Assembly: GCF_022664435.1 (NCBI RefSeq)
Contig: NZ_JAKREU010000011.1
Location: 1 to 64,000 of the forward strand
Source of the DNA: Sphingomonas panni
GTDB taxonomy: Bacteria > Pseudomonadota > Alphaproteobacteria > Sphingomonadales > Sphingomonadaceae
Direction: 5' to 3'
DNA length: 64,000 nucleotides
Below are positions 41,491 through 49,872 of the stretch, in pieces; the stretch's first letter is position 1, and each line of letters begins with the position of its first letter. The notes under the pieces are model-generated. The model had not been told where the DNA came from. It saw only the letters and a program-made list of their open reading frames with translations, and did not search any database. Position numbers and translations under genes: made by a program.

Positions 41491-42623
41491 GCGCGCCGGT
41501 CCGCATCCTGCACCTGCATTCGTCGTTCGCCTATGGCGGCAAGGAAGCGCGCGCGATCCGGCTGATGCACGCTTGGGGCGACCGCGCGGTCCACACCATC
41601 GTATCGGGCGTGCCGGAGCGGACCGAGGCGCGCGCCGCCATCGCCGATTACATATGGTACGAGATCGCGCAGAACCCGCCGCCGCTGACCGGCAAGCCGT
41701 CGGTCGCACGCTATGAGGCGATCGCGAAATATATGCGCCGGTTCGATCTGGTGCTTACCTATAATTGGGGCGCGATCGACGGGGTGATGGCGAAGCGCGT
41801 GTTCGCCAACGGCACGCCGCCGGTGGTCCATCACGAGGACGGCTTCAACGAGGACGAGGCGACCCGGCTGAACCCCGTGCGCAACCTGTATCGCCGCTTC
41901 GCACTCGGCGCGGCGGAGGCGCTGGTGGTGCCGTCGCAGCGGTTGATGCAGGTGGCGCGCGGGCCGTGGAAGCAGCCTGAGCATCGCCTGCACCTGATCG
42001 GCAACGGCATTCCGGTCGAACGCTATGCCGAACCGGTCGCGGCGGATGCCATACCGGGGCTGAAGCGCAAGCCGGGTGAGATTGTGATCGGCACGGTCGC
42101 GGGTCTGCGCGAGGTGAAGGACCTGCCGCTGCTGGTCCGCGCGGTCGGCGGGATTGCCGTCAAGGTGCGGCTGGTCATCGTCGGCGAAGGGCCGGAGCGG
42201 CAGGCGATCCTCGACGCGGCCGAGGCGATGGGTATCGACGACCGGGTCGTGCTGCCCGGCTTTCTGCCCGAACCCTATCGCTACATGGGCCTGTTCGACA
42301 TCTTCGCGCTGTCGTCGCGCAGCGAGCAGCAGCCGATTTCAGTGATGGAGGCGATGGCGACCGGCCTGCCGGTGGTCGCCCCGCCGGTCGGCGACATCAT
42401 GGCGATGGTGGCGGACGAGAACCGCCCGTACATGGGCATCGACCGGCACGAGGTGCATCTGCGTGACCGCCTGCAGACGCTGGCGGTGGACGCCAACGCC
42501 CGGCGGTGGGTCGGCGAGGCGAACCAGGCCAAGGCGCGTGCCGAGTTCGATGAGGCGAAGATGATCGCGGCGTACAAGGCGCTGTACGAGCGCGCGATCG
42601 GCCGGCCGGGGGCGTTGGGATAG
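41487..42623 (+). CDS. GT4-like glycosyltransferase
   Basis: 378 residues, GT-B fold. N-terminal RILHLHSSFAYGGKEARAIRLMHAW, C-terminal donor-site pattern VGEGPERQAI and the EX7E-type SRSEQQPISVMEAMATGLPVVAPPVGDI typical of GT4 retaining transferases. It probably adds a sugar in a surface or envelope glycan; donor and acceptor are not readable. GTG start overlapping the hydrolase stop. Confidence 0.88.
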   Translation: MSAPVRILHLHSSFAYGGKEARAIRLMHAWGDRAVHTIVSGVPERTEARAAIADYIWYEIAQNPPPLTGKPSVARYEAIAKYMRRFDLVLTYNWGAIDGVMAKRVFANGTPPVVHHEDGFNEDEATRLNPVRNLYRRFALGAAEALVVPSQRLMQVARGPWKQPEHRLHLIGNGIPVERYAEPVAADAIPGLKRKPGEIVIGTVAGLREVKDLPLLVRAVGGIAVKVRLVIVGEGPERQAILDAAEAMGIDDRVVLPGFLPEPYRYMGLFDIFALSSRSEQQPISVMEAMATGLPVVAPPVGDIMAMVADENRPYMGIDRHEVHLRDRLQTLAVDANARRWVGEANQAKARAEFDEAKMIAAYKALYERAIGRPGALG

Positions 42624-42773
42624 GAGCGGCTGGAGTAGATGGACGCCGCACGAAACCGCACGCGCTGTTGCTACCCACGCAATTTGCTCGCGTTCGGGCG
42701 CGGCTGGCAGTAATGACGGCCGGATGCGGTGGCGCGGTGCGCCTGTCCGGCTGCGAAGTTCCCGTTGGAGGTC

Positions 42774-44180
42774 ATGTTGTTCAAAGGTCTGTCGCCCATC
42801 GTCTATAACGGCCGCGAAGTCTGGCCGCTGATCGAAGGGGGCAAGGGCGTTGCCGCAACCAACCACGCCTCGGCCGGAGCCTGGGCGGCGGCGGGCGGCA
42901 TCGGCACCGTGTCGGCGGTCAATGCCGACAGCTATGATGCCGAAGGCAAGATCATCCCGCAGGTCTACAAGGCGCTGACCCGCCGCGAACGTCACGAAGA
43001 ACTGATCGACTATGCGATCGAGGGCGCGGTGCAGCAGGTGCGGCGCGCATGGGAGATTGCCGGCGGCAAGGGCGCGATCAACATCAACGTGCTGTGGGAA
43101 ATGGGCGGTGCCCAGCGCATCCTGCATGGCGTGCTGGAGCGGACCCGTGGTCTGGTGTCGGGCGTCACCTGCGGCGCGGGGATGCCGTACAAGCTGTCGG
43201 AGATCACCGCCTCCTACGGCGTCAGCTATCTGCCGATCGTGTCGTCGGGACGCGCCTTCCGCGCGCTGTGGAAGCGTGCCTATTCGAAGGCGGCGGAATG
43301 GCTCGCGGCGGTCGTGTACGAGGACCCGTGGCTGGCGGGCGGGCATAACGGGCTGTCCAATGCCGAGGACCCGCTGATCCCGCAGGACCCCTATCCCCGC
43401 GTTCGCGACCTGCGCGCGACGATGCGCGAGGGCGGGATTTCGGACGATGTGCCGATCGTGATGGCCGGCGGCGTATGGTATCTGCGCGACTGGAACGACT
43501 GGATCGACAATCCAGAGCTCGGCAAGATCGCGTTCCAGTTCGGTACCCGTCCGCTGCTGACCCAGGAAAGCCCGATCCCCGAGGAGTGGAAGGCCAAGCT
43601 GATGGAGATCGAGGAGGGCGAGGTGCTGCTGCACCGGTTCAGCCCGACCGGTTTCTATTCATCGGCCGTCCGCAACCCGTTCCTGCGCAATCTGGAAGCG
43701 CGGTCGGAACGGCAGATCGCCTTTTCGACACAGGAAGCGGGCGACCATGTCTTCCAGCTGGACGTCGGCGTGAAGGGGAAGAATTTCTGGGTGACGCAGG
43801 GCGACCTGCTGCGCGCGCGTGAATGGTTCGGCGCCGGCTTTACCGATGCCCTCAAGACCCCGGACAATACGTTGGTGTTCGTGACGCCTGAGGAAAAGGG
43901 CATCATCCGCAAGGATCAGGCGGACTGCATGGGCTGCCTGTCGCAGTGCAGCTTTTCCAGCTGGGCCGATAGCGAGACGAACTCGACCGGGCGGCTGGCC
44001 GATCCGCGCAGCTTCTGCATCCAGAAGACGTTGCAGGACATAGCCCATGGCGGGCCGACCGACCAGAATTTGATGTTCGCGGGGCATGCCGCGTACAACT
44101 TCAAGCGCGACCCCTTCTATTCGAACGGGTTCGTGCCGAACGTGAAGCAGCTGGTCGATCGCATCCTGACTGGGGATTGA
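42774..44180 (+). CDS. Nitronate monooxygenase/NAD(P)H-dependent flavin oxidoreductase homologue with Cys-rich C-terminus
   Basis: 468 residues, TIM-barrel FMN enzyme family (2-nitropropane dioxygenase-like). Family features: KGVAATNHASAGAWAAAGGIGTVS, SGVTCGAGMPYKLSEI, VPIVMAGGVWYLRDW, and FQFGTRPLLTQESPIP. The C-terminal 90 residues form an extra region with DCMGCLSQCSF and a further Cys (SFCIQK), which could bind metal or an Fe-S cluster and is not part of classic nitronate monooxygenases. GGAGG lies 3 nt before the ATG at 42774. The reaction is uncertain; nitroalkane oxidation is only one possibility. Confidence 0.8.
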   Translation: MLFKGLSPIVYNGREVWPLIEGGKGVAATNHASAGAWAAAGGIGTVSAVNADSYDAEGKIIPQVYKALTRRERHEELIDYAIEGAVQQVRRAWEIAGGKGAININVLWEMGGAQRILHGVLERTRGLVSGVTCGAGMPYKLSEITASYGVSYLPIVSSGRAFRALWKRAYSKAAEWLAAVVYEDPWLAGGHNGLSNAEDPLIPQDPYPRVRDLRATMREGGISDDVPIVMAGGVWYLRDWNDWIDNPELGKIAFQFGTRPLLTQESPIPEEWKAKLMEIEEGEVLLHRFSPTGFYSSAVRNPFLRNLEARSERQIAFSTQEAGDHVFQLDVGVKGKNFWVTQGDLLRAREWFGAGFTDALKTPDNTLVFVTPEEKGIIRKDQADCMGCLSQCSFSSWADSETNSTGRLADPRSFCIQKTLQDIAHGGPTDQNLMFAGHAAYNFKRDPFYSNGFVPNVKQLVDRILTGD

Positions 44181-44215
44181 TCGGCGATCCCTGCCGGTAT
44201 GACGCGAAGGTAACG

Positions 44216-44245
44216 GGCCGGGGTAGCATAGGCGCTGCCCCGGCC
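44216..44245. terminator. Bidirectional terminator hairpin
   Basis: Stem GGCCGGGGTAGC / GCTGCCCCGGCC with a 6-nt loop, one G-T wobble, followed by TTTCC on the plus strand. It sits between converging genes (flavin oxidoreductase, plus; small lipoprotein, minus) and could end both. Confidence 0.75.
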
Positions 44246-44253
44246 TTTCCGTA

Positions 44254-44448
44254 TCAGTCGTCGGCGACGGTGCCGACCACCGCGCCGCCGACGCCGCCCA
44301 CTGCCGCGCCCTTTTCGACGCTGCCGCCGGTCGCCGCCGCGATACCCGCGCCGCCCGCTGCACCGATGGCACCGCCGCGCAGGGTCGAACAGGCGGCGAG
44401 CGAGCTGCTGGCGGCGAGGGCGAGGGCGATGGTTGCGAGCTTCTTCAT
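44254..44448 (-). CDS. Small glycine-zipper lipoprotein
   Basis: 64 residues with a lipoprotein signal (KKLATIALALAASSSLAACS; lipobox LAAC, Cys20) and then a Gly/Ala-rich region with GGAIGAAGGAGIAAATGG and GAAVGGVGGAVVG repeats, a glycine-zipper pattern typical of envelope lipoproteins. Function unknown; likely in the inner or outer membrane. Confidence 0.85.
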   Translation of the reverse strand: MKKLATIALALAASSSLAACSTLRGGAIGAAGGAGIAAATGGSVEKGAAVGGVGGAVVGTVADD

Positions 44449-44578
44449 GGGGTTACTCCTGTTTTACGCTACGGCAGGGGCAATGAATTTCGGTCGCCCG
44501 GAGTTCCCAAAGCAGCGCCACTGCAACACAAAGAAACATTGCAGGTGCCATTCAGCTTGTCCGCGATAGACTGTCCGC

Positions 44579-45259
44579 ATGAAGTCCGCGCTGATCGTCC
44601 GCCACGTCCCCTATGAAGGCTGCGCCGGGTATCGCGCGCCGGTCGAGGCGGCGGGATATGTCATCGACCGGATCGACGTGACCGACCCGGCCTTCGCCAA
44701 TGCCGACCTGACCCGGCCCGACCTGTTGATCGTGATGGGCGGGCCGATGGGGGTGTACGACGTCGCCGACCATCCATGGATTCCGGGCGAGATCGCCGCG
44801 CTGTCCCGCCGGCTGGACGCGGATCGGCCGACGCTGGGCATCTGTCTGGGCGCGCAGATGGTCGCGGCGGCGCTTGGATCGGCGGTGTATAAGGGCACCG
44901 GATGCGAGATCGGGTTCGGACCGGTCGACCTGACGCCGGGTGTCGACTCGCCGCTGGCGCATGTGGCGGGGGTGCCGGTGCTGCACTGGCATGGCGACAC
45001 ATTCGACCTGCCCGAGGGCACCGAACTGCTGGCCACCACATCGCGCTATCGGCAGGGCTTCCGGCGGGGCAGGAACCTGCTGGCGCTGCAATTCCATGCC
45101 GAGATGGGCGAGGATGCGCGGTTCGAGGCGTGGCTGGATTATCTCGATTGCCCCCGGCATCGGGATACGTTGACCGAGGAATATCGCACGCTTGGCCCGG
45201 CAGCAGTGCGCGCGGGGCAGGCGATGATCGGTGAATGGCTAAGTGGCTTGGATAGCTGA
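44579..45259 (+). CDS. Class I glutamine amidotransferase-like protein
   Basis: 226 residues. GATase1 triad: Cys89 in GICLGAQM, His173 and Glu175 in QFHAE; MGGPMGVYD precedes the oxyanion region. Family members hydrolyse gamma-glutamyl bonds or transfer ammonia, like the GMP synthase amidotransferase domain; a stand-alone enzyme of this type often works on gamma-glutamyl compounds. No partner synthetase is adjacent. Confidence 0.87.
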   Translation: MKSALIVRHVPYEGCAGYRAPVEAAGYVIDRIDVTDPAFANADLTRPDLLIVMGGPMGVYDVADHPWIPGEIAALSRRLDADRPTLGICLGAQMVAAALGSAVYKGTGCEIGFGPVDLTPGVDSPLAHVAGVPVLHWHGDTFDLPEGTELLATTSRYRQGFRRGRNLLALQFHAEMGEDARFEAWLDYLDCPRHRDTLTEEYRTLGPAAVRAGQAMIGEWLSGLDS

Positions 45260-45414
45260 GGTTTTCGGCCAAAGTTCACTAAGTTCACACTCGTGCGCTG
45301 TTTGCGTGGCGTTTGGAGCGGTGATGTCAAAGAGCCGGGTCCTGGCGGAAACCGTCGGCGATTCTGGCAGTCATGGACTGTGTAGGAAAGTCCGCAACGA
45401 CGCGTTTTGATCGA
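45260..45414. other. AT-richer intergenic stretch
   Basis: 150 nt with no gene, no hairpin and no repeat of the two families. It is less GC-rich than the flanks and continues into the putative gene at 45415. Confidence 0.4.
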
Positions 45415-45735
45415 TCAGCAGGGCTTGGCCTTTTCCGTACGCGCGAGCGAGTGGATTGCGTAGAAGTCCCGCCTGCCCGTTTGCTGCAACAGGCGGCCTT
45501 CAACGTGGCCGAGCTTCAATAACCGTCGATGCCTATTGATCGCTCGTGCGATCTGTCGTGCGCGATTGTCCGGAAGATCATGAGGGATCTGAACGTGATA
45601 TCGTGCCAATCCAAATCGCAGATACATTGCTGCCTTGGGCTGTACGGCCAAGCCTGCCCGCTTGCAGAAGGTAAGGCGCAACCAGAGGCTATCCTTGCGA
45701 CCAGTCAGGGCAAGTAGCGGCTTGCTCGATGACAC
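45415..45735 (-). CDS. Putative small basic protein, possible transferred or relict gene
   Basis: 106 residues starting with a GTG six bases after the D-2-hydroxyacid dehydrogenase stop. Basic, with a middle that reads like real protein (LARYHVQIPHDLPDNRARQIARAINRHRRL in two pieces). No family recognised. The surrounding DNA is visibly less GC-rich than the window average, which could mark acquired or decaying DNA. It may also be a chance frame. Confidence 0.35.
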   Translation of the reverse strand: MSSSKPLLALTGRKDSLWLRLTFCKRAGLAVQPKAAMYLRFGLARYHVQIPHDLPDNRARQIARAINRHRRLLKLGHVEGRLLQQTGRRDFYAIHSLARTEKAKPC

Positions 45736-45741
45736 CTTCGC

Positions 45742-46743
45742 CTACCGCAACCCGTCCAGCACCTGATCCGGTGGCCGATGGCCGTCGGCCCAGACGCGGA
45801 TGTTGGTGATGACTTTTTCCCCCATCGCGACGCGCCCCTCCAGCGTGGCCGATCCCATATGCGGGGTCATCACGACGTTCGGCAGCGCGAGCAGCCGGGG
45901 GTCGATGGCGGGTTCGTGCGCCCAGACGTCGAGGCCGGCACCCGCCAGGCGGCCGCGTTCGAGCGCGTCGACCAATGCTTCTTCGTCGACGATGCCGCCG
46001 CGCGACGCGTTGATGAGATAGACGTGGCGGCGCATCCGGTCGATGCGGCGGGCGTCGATCAGGTTTTCGCTGTCGGCGTTGCGGGGCGTGTGAATCGTCA
46101 GCAGGTCGATGACGCCCAGCATTTCGTCGAGGTCGTCGTGCCACGTCGCGCCGAGTTCGGCTTCGACCGCTTCGGGCAGTCGGTGGCGGTTGTGATAATG
46201 GATCGACAGGCCGAAGGCGCGGGCGCGGCGGGCGACGGCTTGGCCGATGCGCCCCATGCCGACGATTCCCAGCGCCTTGCCGCCGATGCGGTGGCCGAGC
46301 ATCCCGCTGGGGCTCCACCCCTTCCATTCGCCCGAGCGGACCAGCTTTTCCCCCTCGGCCAGCCGGCGGGGCACGGCGAGGATGAGCGCCATCACCATGT
46401 CGGCGGTGTCTTCGGTCAGGACGCCCGGCGTATTGGTGACGATGATGCGGCGGGCGTGCGCGGCCTTCAGGTCGATATGGTTCACCCCCGCGCCGTAATT
46501 GGCGATCAGGCGAAGCCGGTCGGGCGCAGCGGTGATCAGGTCGGCATCGATCACGTCGGTGACGGCGGGAACCAACACGTCGCAATCCGCCATCGCGGCG
46601 GCCAGTTCGTCGCGGGAAAAGGCATGGTCGTCGGGGCTGAACACCGTGTCGAACAGCGTCGCCATCCGCCCCTCGGTCGCTGCCGGCAACCGCCGCGTCG
46701 CCTGAACTCGGGGGGTACGGGGCGGGGGGGATGCTGCGGCCAT
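45742..46743 (-). CDS. D-2-hydroxyacid dehydrogenase (glyoxylate/hydroxypyruvate reductase type)
   Basis: 333 residues. N-terminal substrate domain, then a Rossmann domain with GIVGMGRIGQAVARRARAFG, RGGIVDEEALVDAL and the active-site PHMGSATLEGR region with catalytic His; Arg and Glu (DVWAHEPAI) complete the triad. It reduces glyoxylate or hydroxypyruvate, or oxidises D-glycerate. The ATG at 46743 starts MAAASPPPRTPRVQATRRLP, the usual N-terminus. It is divergent from the SH3 gene by about 100 nt. Confidence 0.9.
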   Translation of the reverse strand: MAAASPPPRTPRVQATRRLPAATEGRMATLFDTVFSPDDHAFSRDELAAAMADCDVLVPAVTDVIDADLITAAPDRLRLIANYGAGVNHIDLKAAHARRIIVTNTPGVLTEDTADMVMALILAVPRRLAEGEKLVRSGEWKGWSPSGMLGHRIGGKALGIVGMGRIGQAVARRARAFGLSIHYHNRHRLPEAVEAELGATWHDDLDEMLGVIDLLTIHTPRNADSENLIDARRIDRMRRHVYLINASRGGIVDEEALVDALERGRLAGAGLDVWAHEPAIDPRLLALPNVVMTPHMGSATLEGRVAMGEKVITNIRVWADGHRPPDQVLDGLR

Positions 46744-46841
46744 ATCATACGGATTGGCGAACGGGGCAGGCGGCGTCAACGGCTTGCGGCGGGGTGGTGC
46801 TTGCCGATACAGGCAAGGGACAGACATTCGGGGACAATATC

Positions 46842-47321
46842 ATGCGCTTGGGGCGATCGATCGCGGTGGCGGCGGTGCTGACGATGGTTGCGGCAGGGGC
46901 GGCCGATGCACAGCGCCGCAAGACGCCCTATTATGCGTCGATCGCGGCGGGCGAGGCGCGGATGCGCAGCGGTCCGGGCAAGAATTACCCGACGCAATGG
47001 GTCTATCGCCGGGCCGACATGCCGATCAAGGTGCTGGACATCTATCAGGACTGGCGACGGGTCGAGGACCCCGACGGCACGCGCGGCTGGTTGCAGGTCG
47101 GGTTGCTGAGCGACCGGCGGACCGGTTTCGTCGGGCGCGAGGTGATCGAACTGCGCGCGTCGCCGCAGGCGGGCGCGGCGGTGGTGTGGCGTGCGGCGCC
47201 GGGAGTCGTCGGCCGGCTGTCGCGGTGTAACGGCGCGTGGTGCTTCTTCGACGTGAAGGGGCGTGGCGGCTATGTCGAGCAGTCACGGCTATGGGGCGTC
47301 GATCCCGGTGAGACCATGTAG
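46842..47321 (+). CDS. Exported bacterial SH3-domain protein
   Basis: 159 residues: signal peptide (cleavage about residue 23, ADAQ), then a bacterial SH3-type fold, YYASIAAGEARMRSGPGKNYPTQWVYRRADMPIKVLDIYQDWRRVEDPDGTRGWLQ and a second beta-rich unit ending GGYVEQSRLWGV. Such proteins bind cell-wall or envelope ligands. Conserved partner of the adjacent hydroxyacid dehydrogenase in sphingomonads by my recollection; role unknown. Confidence 0.85.
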   Translation: MRLGRSIAVAAVLTMVAAGAADAQRRKTPYYASIAAGEARMRSGPGKNYPTQWVYRRADMPIKVLDIYQDWRRVEDPDGTRGWLQVGLLSDRRTGFVGREVIELRASPQAGAAVVWRAAPGVVGRLSRCNGAWCFFDVKGRGGYVEQSRLWGVDPGETM

Positions 47322-47328
47322 GTCGGTT

Positions 47329-47430
47329 CGTCATTCCCGCGCAGGCGGGAATCCATAGACGCTGACGTGTCGGCAGGAAGCGCAGCGTCAGCGTCTATAG
47401 GCTCCCGCCTGCGCAGGAGCGACGATGACG
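47329..47430. repeat. Inverted intergenic repeat, family B
   Basis: About 100 nt. Left arm CGTCATTCCCGCGCAGGCGGG... and right arm ...CCCGCCTGCGCAGGAGCGACGATGACG are inverted; the inner parts CATAGACGCTGACG and CGTCAGCGTCTATAG also pair. It folds into a long cruciform. Between the SH3 and DPP IV-type genes. Related copies: 54842-54936, 61446-61535. Confidence 0.8.
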
Positions 47431-47521
47431 ACCTCAACTCAACCATTTACCTCCGCCGTCCCCCAAGCGATAACAATGGATACTACCGGTGCGAAGTGGC
47501 CGGGCGAGGATACGGGGCAAT

Positions 47522-49771
47522 ATGGTAAAATGGTTGATGGGTGCGGCGTTGCTGGCAATGGGAACGGCCGGGATGGCGAGTGAACCGGCCCAGCCGGCGG
47601 GAGCCGGTACACCGGCAAAGCCCGGCGACCTCACGCTGGAGCGGGTGTTCGCCAGCCCCGACCTGAACGGCAGCCAGCCGCAGAGCCTCAAGCTGTCGCC
47701 CGACGGCAAATACGTCACGCTGCTGCGTAATCGCGCCGACGAGCGCGAGCGGTTCGACCTGTGGGCGATGGACACGACCACCCGCGAATGGCGGATGCTG
47801 GTCGATTCGAAGAAGGTCGGCACCGGCGCCGCGCTGTCCGAAGCGGAAAAGATGCAGCGCGAGCGCGACCGGTCGCTGACCGGCAAGCGCGGCATTCTCG
47901 CCTATGACTGGGCACCCGACGGGAAATCGATCCTCGTGCCGCTGGACGGTGACCTGTATCTCGCCTCGATCGACGGCGACGTGCGTCGCCTGACCAACAG
48001 CACCAGCGGCGAGTTGAACCCGGTGGTCAGCCCCGAGGGAACCTATGTCAGCTTCGTGCGCGACCAGAACCTCGTCGCGCTGGACCTGAAGTCCGGCAAG
48101 GAGATCGCGCTCACCACCGAGGGGAAGGACACGGTCCATTTCGGCGAGGCGGAGTTCGTCGCGCAGGAAGAGATGAGCCGCCGCACCGGTTACTGGTGGT
48201 CGCCGAACGACAGGCTGGTCGCGGTCGAGCGGTTCGACGAGGCGCCGGTCGGCATCGTCACCCGTTCGGCGATCGGTGCCGAGGGGACGAGCATCTATCA
48301 GCAGCGTTATCCGAAGGCGGGGACGCCGAACGTGCTGGTCGAGCTGTACGTGATGAAGCCGGACGGGTCGGGCAAGGTGAAGGTCGACCTCGGCCCCGAT
48401 CCCGACATCTATCTGGCGCGGGTCGACTGGACCCCCGATGGCAAGGCACTGCTGGTGCAGCGGCAGGACCGGGCGCAGACCAGGCTCGACATGCTCAAGG
48501 TCGACCCGGCGACGGGCCGGTCGAGCGTGCTGTTCACCGAGGAATCGGGGCCGAAAAGCTGGGTCAATCTGTCCGACGCCTATCACCTGATGAAGGACGG
48601 CAGCCTGATCTGGTGGTCGGAGCGTGACGGATACGGCCATCTGTACCGCTGGCAGGCGGGCAAGTGGACGCAGCTGACGAGCGGCAAGTGGATGGTCGCC
48701 GATCTGGCGGGCGTCGACGAGGCGAAGGGCCGCGTCTATTTCCTGGCGAACAAGGACGACGCGCTGGAGCGGCAGCTGTACCGTGTCGACCTGAACAAGC
48801 CGGGCAATGTCACGCGGATGACCGAGGCGGGCTGGTCGTACGGCGCGTCGATGGATGTCAAGGCGTCGCGGCTGATCGTCACCCGCTCCAACCCCGACCA
48901 GCCGGCGCAGACCTATCTGGCGGATACCAGCGCCAAGCGGATCGCGTGGATCAACGAGAATGCGCTGACCGGCGACCACCCCTATGCGCCCTATGTCGCC
49001 AGCCATCGTCCGACCCAGTTTGGCGAGATCAAGGCGGCCGATGGATCGGTGCTGCACTGGAACATGATTACGCCGAAGCTGGAGCCGGGGAAGCGCTATC
49101 CGGTGTTCTTCTCGCATTATGGCGGGCCGGGCAGCCAGGTCGTGCGCCGGGCATGGGGCGGGGCGCTCCGGCAGTATCTGGTCGACCAAGGATGGATCTG
49201 GTTCGAGATCGACAATCGCGGGTCGCCCGAACGCGGCAAGGCGTTCGAGAACCAGATCTATCGCGCGATGGGATCGGTCGAAGTCGAGGACCAGATCGCC
49301 GGCGCGAACTATCTGAAGACGCTTCCGTTCGTCGCGCCCGACAAGATCGCGACCTATGGCTGGTCCTATGGCGGCTATATGACGCTGAAGATGCTCGAAA
49401 AGGCACCGGGCGTGTTCGCCGCGGGCGTGTCGGGCGCGCCGGTGTCGCGTTGGGAGCTGTACGACACCCATTATACCGAACGGTACATGGGCGATCCGCG
49501 CACGGTGCCCGAAGCCTATGCGACGTCGGCGGCGGTCGCGGATGCGGCGAAGATCACCGATCCGTTGCTGCTGATCCACGGCATGGCGGATGATAACGTC
49601 GTGCTGGAACACTCCACCGCGATGATGGCGGCGATGCAGAAGTCGGCGACGCCGTTCGAGCTGATGCTCTATCCCGGACAGACCCACCGCGTCGGCGGGC
49701 CGGGGGTCAGCGAACATCTGTGGAAGACGATCCTGAACTTCCTCGACCGGCAGGTGAAGGACAAGCAGTGA
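47522..49771 (+). CDS. S9B family serine peptidase (dipeptidyl peptidase IV type), exported
   Basis: 749 residues. Signal peptide (cleavage near residue 20), beta-propeller DPP IV N-domain, double Glu216-Glu217 (QEEMSRRTGYWWSP) for the substrate N-terminus, then an alpha/beta-hydrolase catalytic domain: Ser615 (GWSYGGY), Asp691 region (HGMADDNV) and His722 (QTHR). It cleaves X-Pro or X-Ala dipeptides in the periplasm or outside. Complete triad. GGAGCCGG-like context is weak, and the ATG at 47522 fits a signal peptide start. Confidence 0.93.
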   Translation: MVKWLMGAALLAMGTAGMASEPAQPAGAGTPAKPGDLTLERVFASPDLNGSQPQSLKLSPDGKYVTLLRNRADERERFDLWAMDTTTREWRMLVDSKKVGTGAALSEAEKMQRERDRSLTGKRGILAYDWAPDGKSILVPLDGDLYLASIDGDVRRLTNSTSGELNPVVSPEGTYVSFVRDQNLVALDLKSGKEIALTTEGKDTVHFGEAEFVAQEEMSRRTGYWWSPNDRLVAVERFDEAPVGIVTRSAIGAEGTSIYQQRYPKAGTPNVLVELYVMKPDGSGKVKVDLGPDPDIYLARVDWTPDGKALLVQRQDRAQTRLDMLKVDPATGRSSVLFTEESGPKSWVNLSDAYHLMKDGSLIWWSERDGYGHLYRWQAGKWTQLTSGKWMVADLAGVDEAKGRVYFLANKDDALERQLYRVDLNKPGNVTRMTEAGWSYGASMDVKASRLIVTRSNPDQPAQTYLADTSAKRIAWINENALTGDHPYAPYVASHRPTQFGEIKAADGSVLHWNMITPKLEPGKRYPVFFSHYGGPGSQVVRRAWGGALRQYLVDQGWIWFEIDNRGSPERGKAFENQIYRAMGSVEVEDQIAGANYLKTLPFVAPDKIATYGWSYGGYMTLKMLEKAPGVFAAGVSGAPVSRWELYDTHYTERYMGDPRTVPEAYATSAAVADAAKITDPLLLIHGMADDNVVLEHSTAMMAAMQKSATPFELMLYPGQTHRVGGPGVSEHLWKTILNFLDRQVKDKQ

Positions 49772-49780
49772 CGTTCCTCC

Positions 49781-49806
49781 GCCGCCCGGCTCACCTGCCG
49801 GGCGGC
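49781..49806 (+). terminator. Terminator after the peptidase gene
   Basis: Perfect 10-bp stem GCCGCCCGGC / GCCGGGCGGC with a 6-nt loop, ten bases after the stop codon. No long T-run. Confidence 0.6.
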
Positions 49807-49872
49807 GGTGCGACTTTACAAAAGCTGCAAAAGGGCTATTCCGCGCGCAAGATTTGATCGCGGAGTAAGCAA

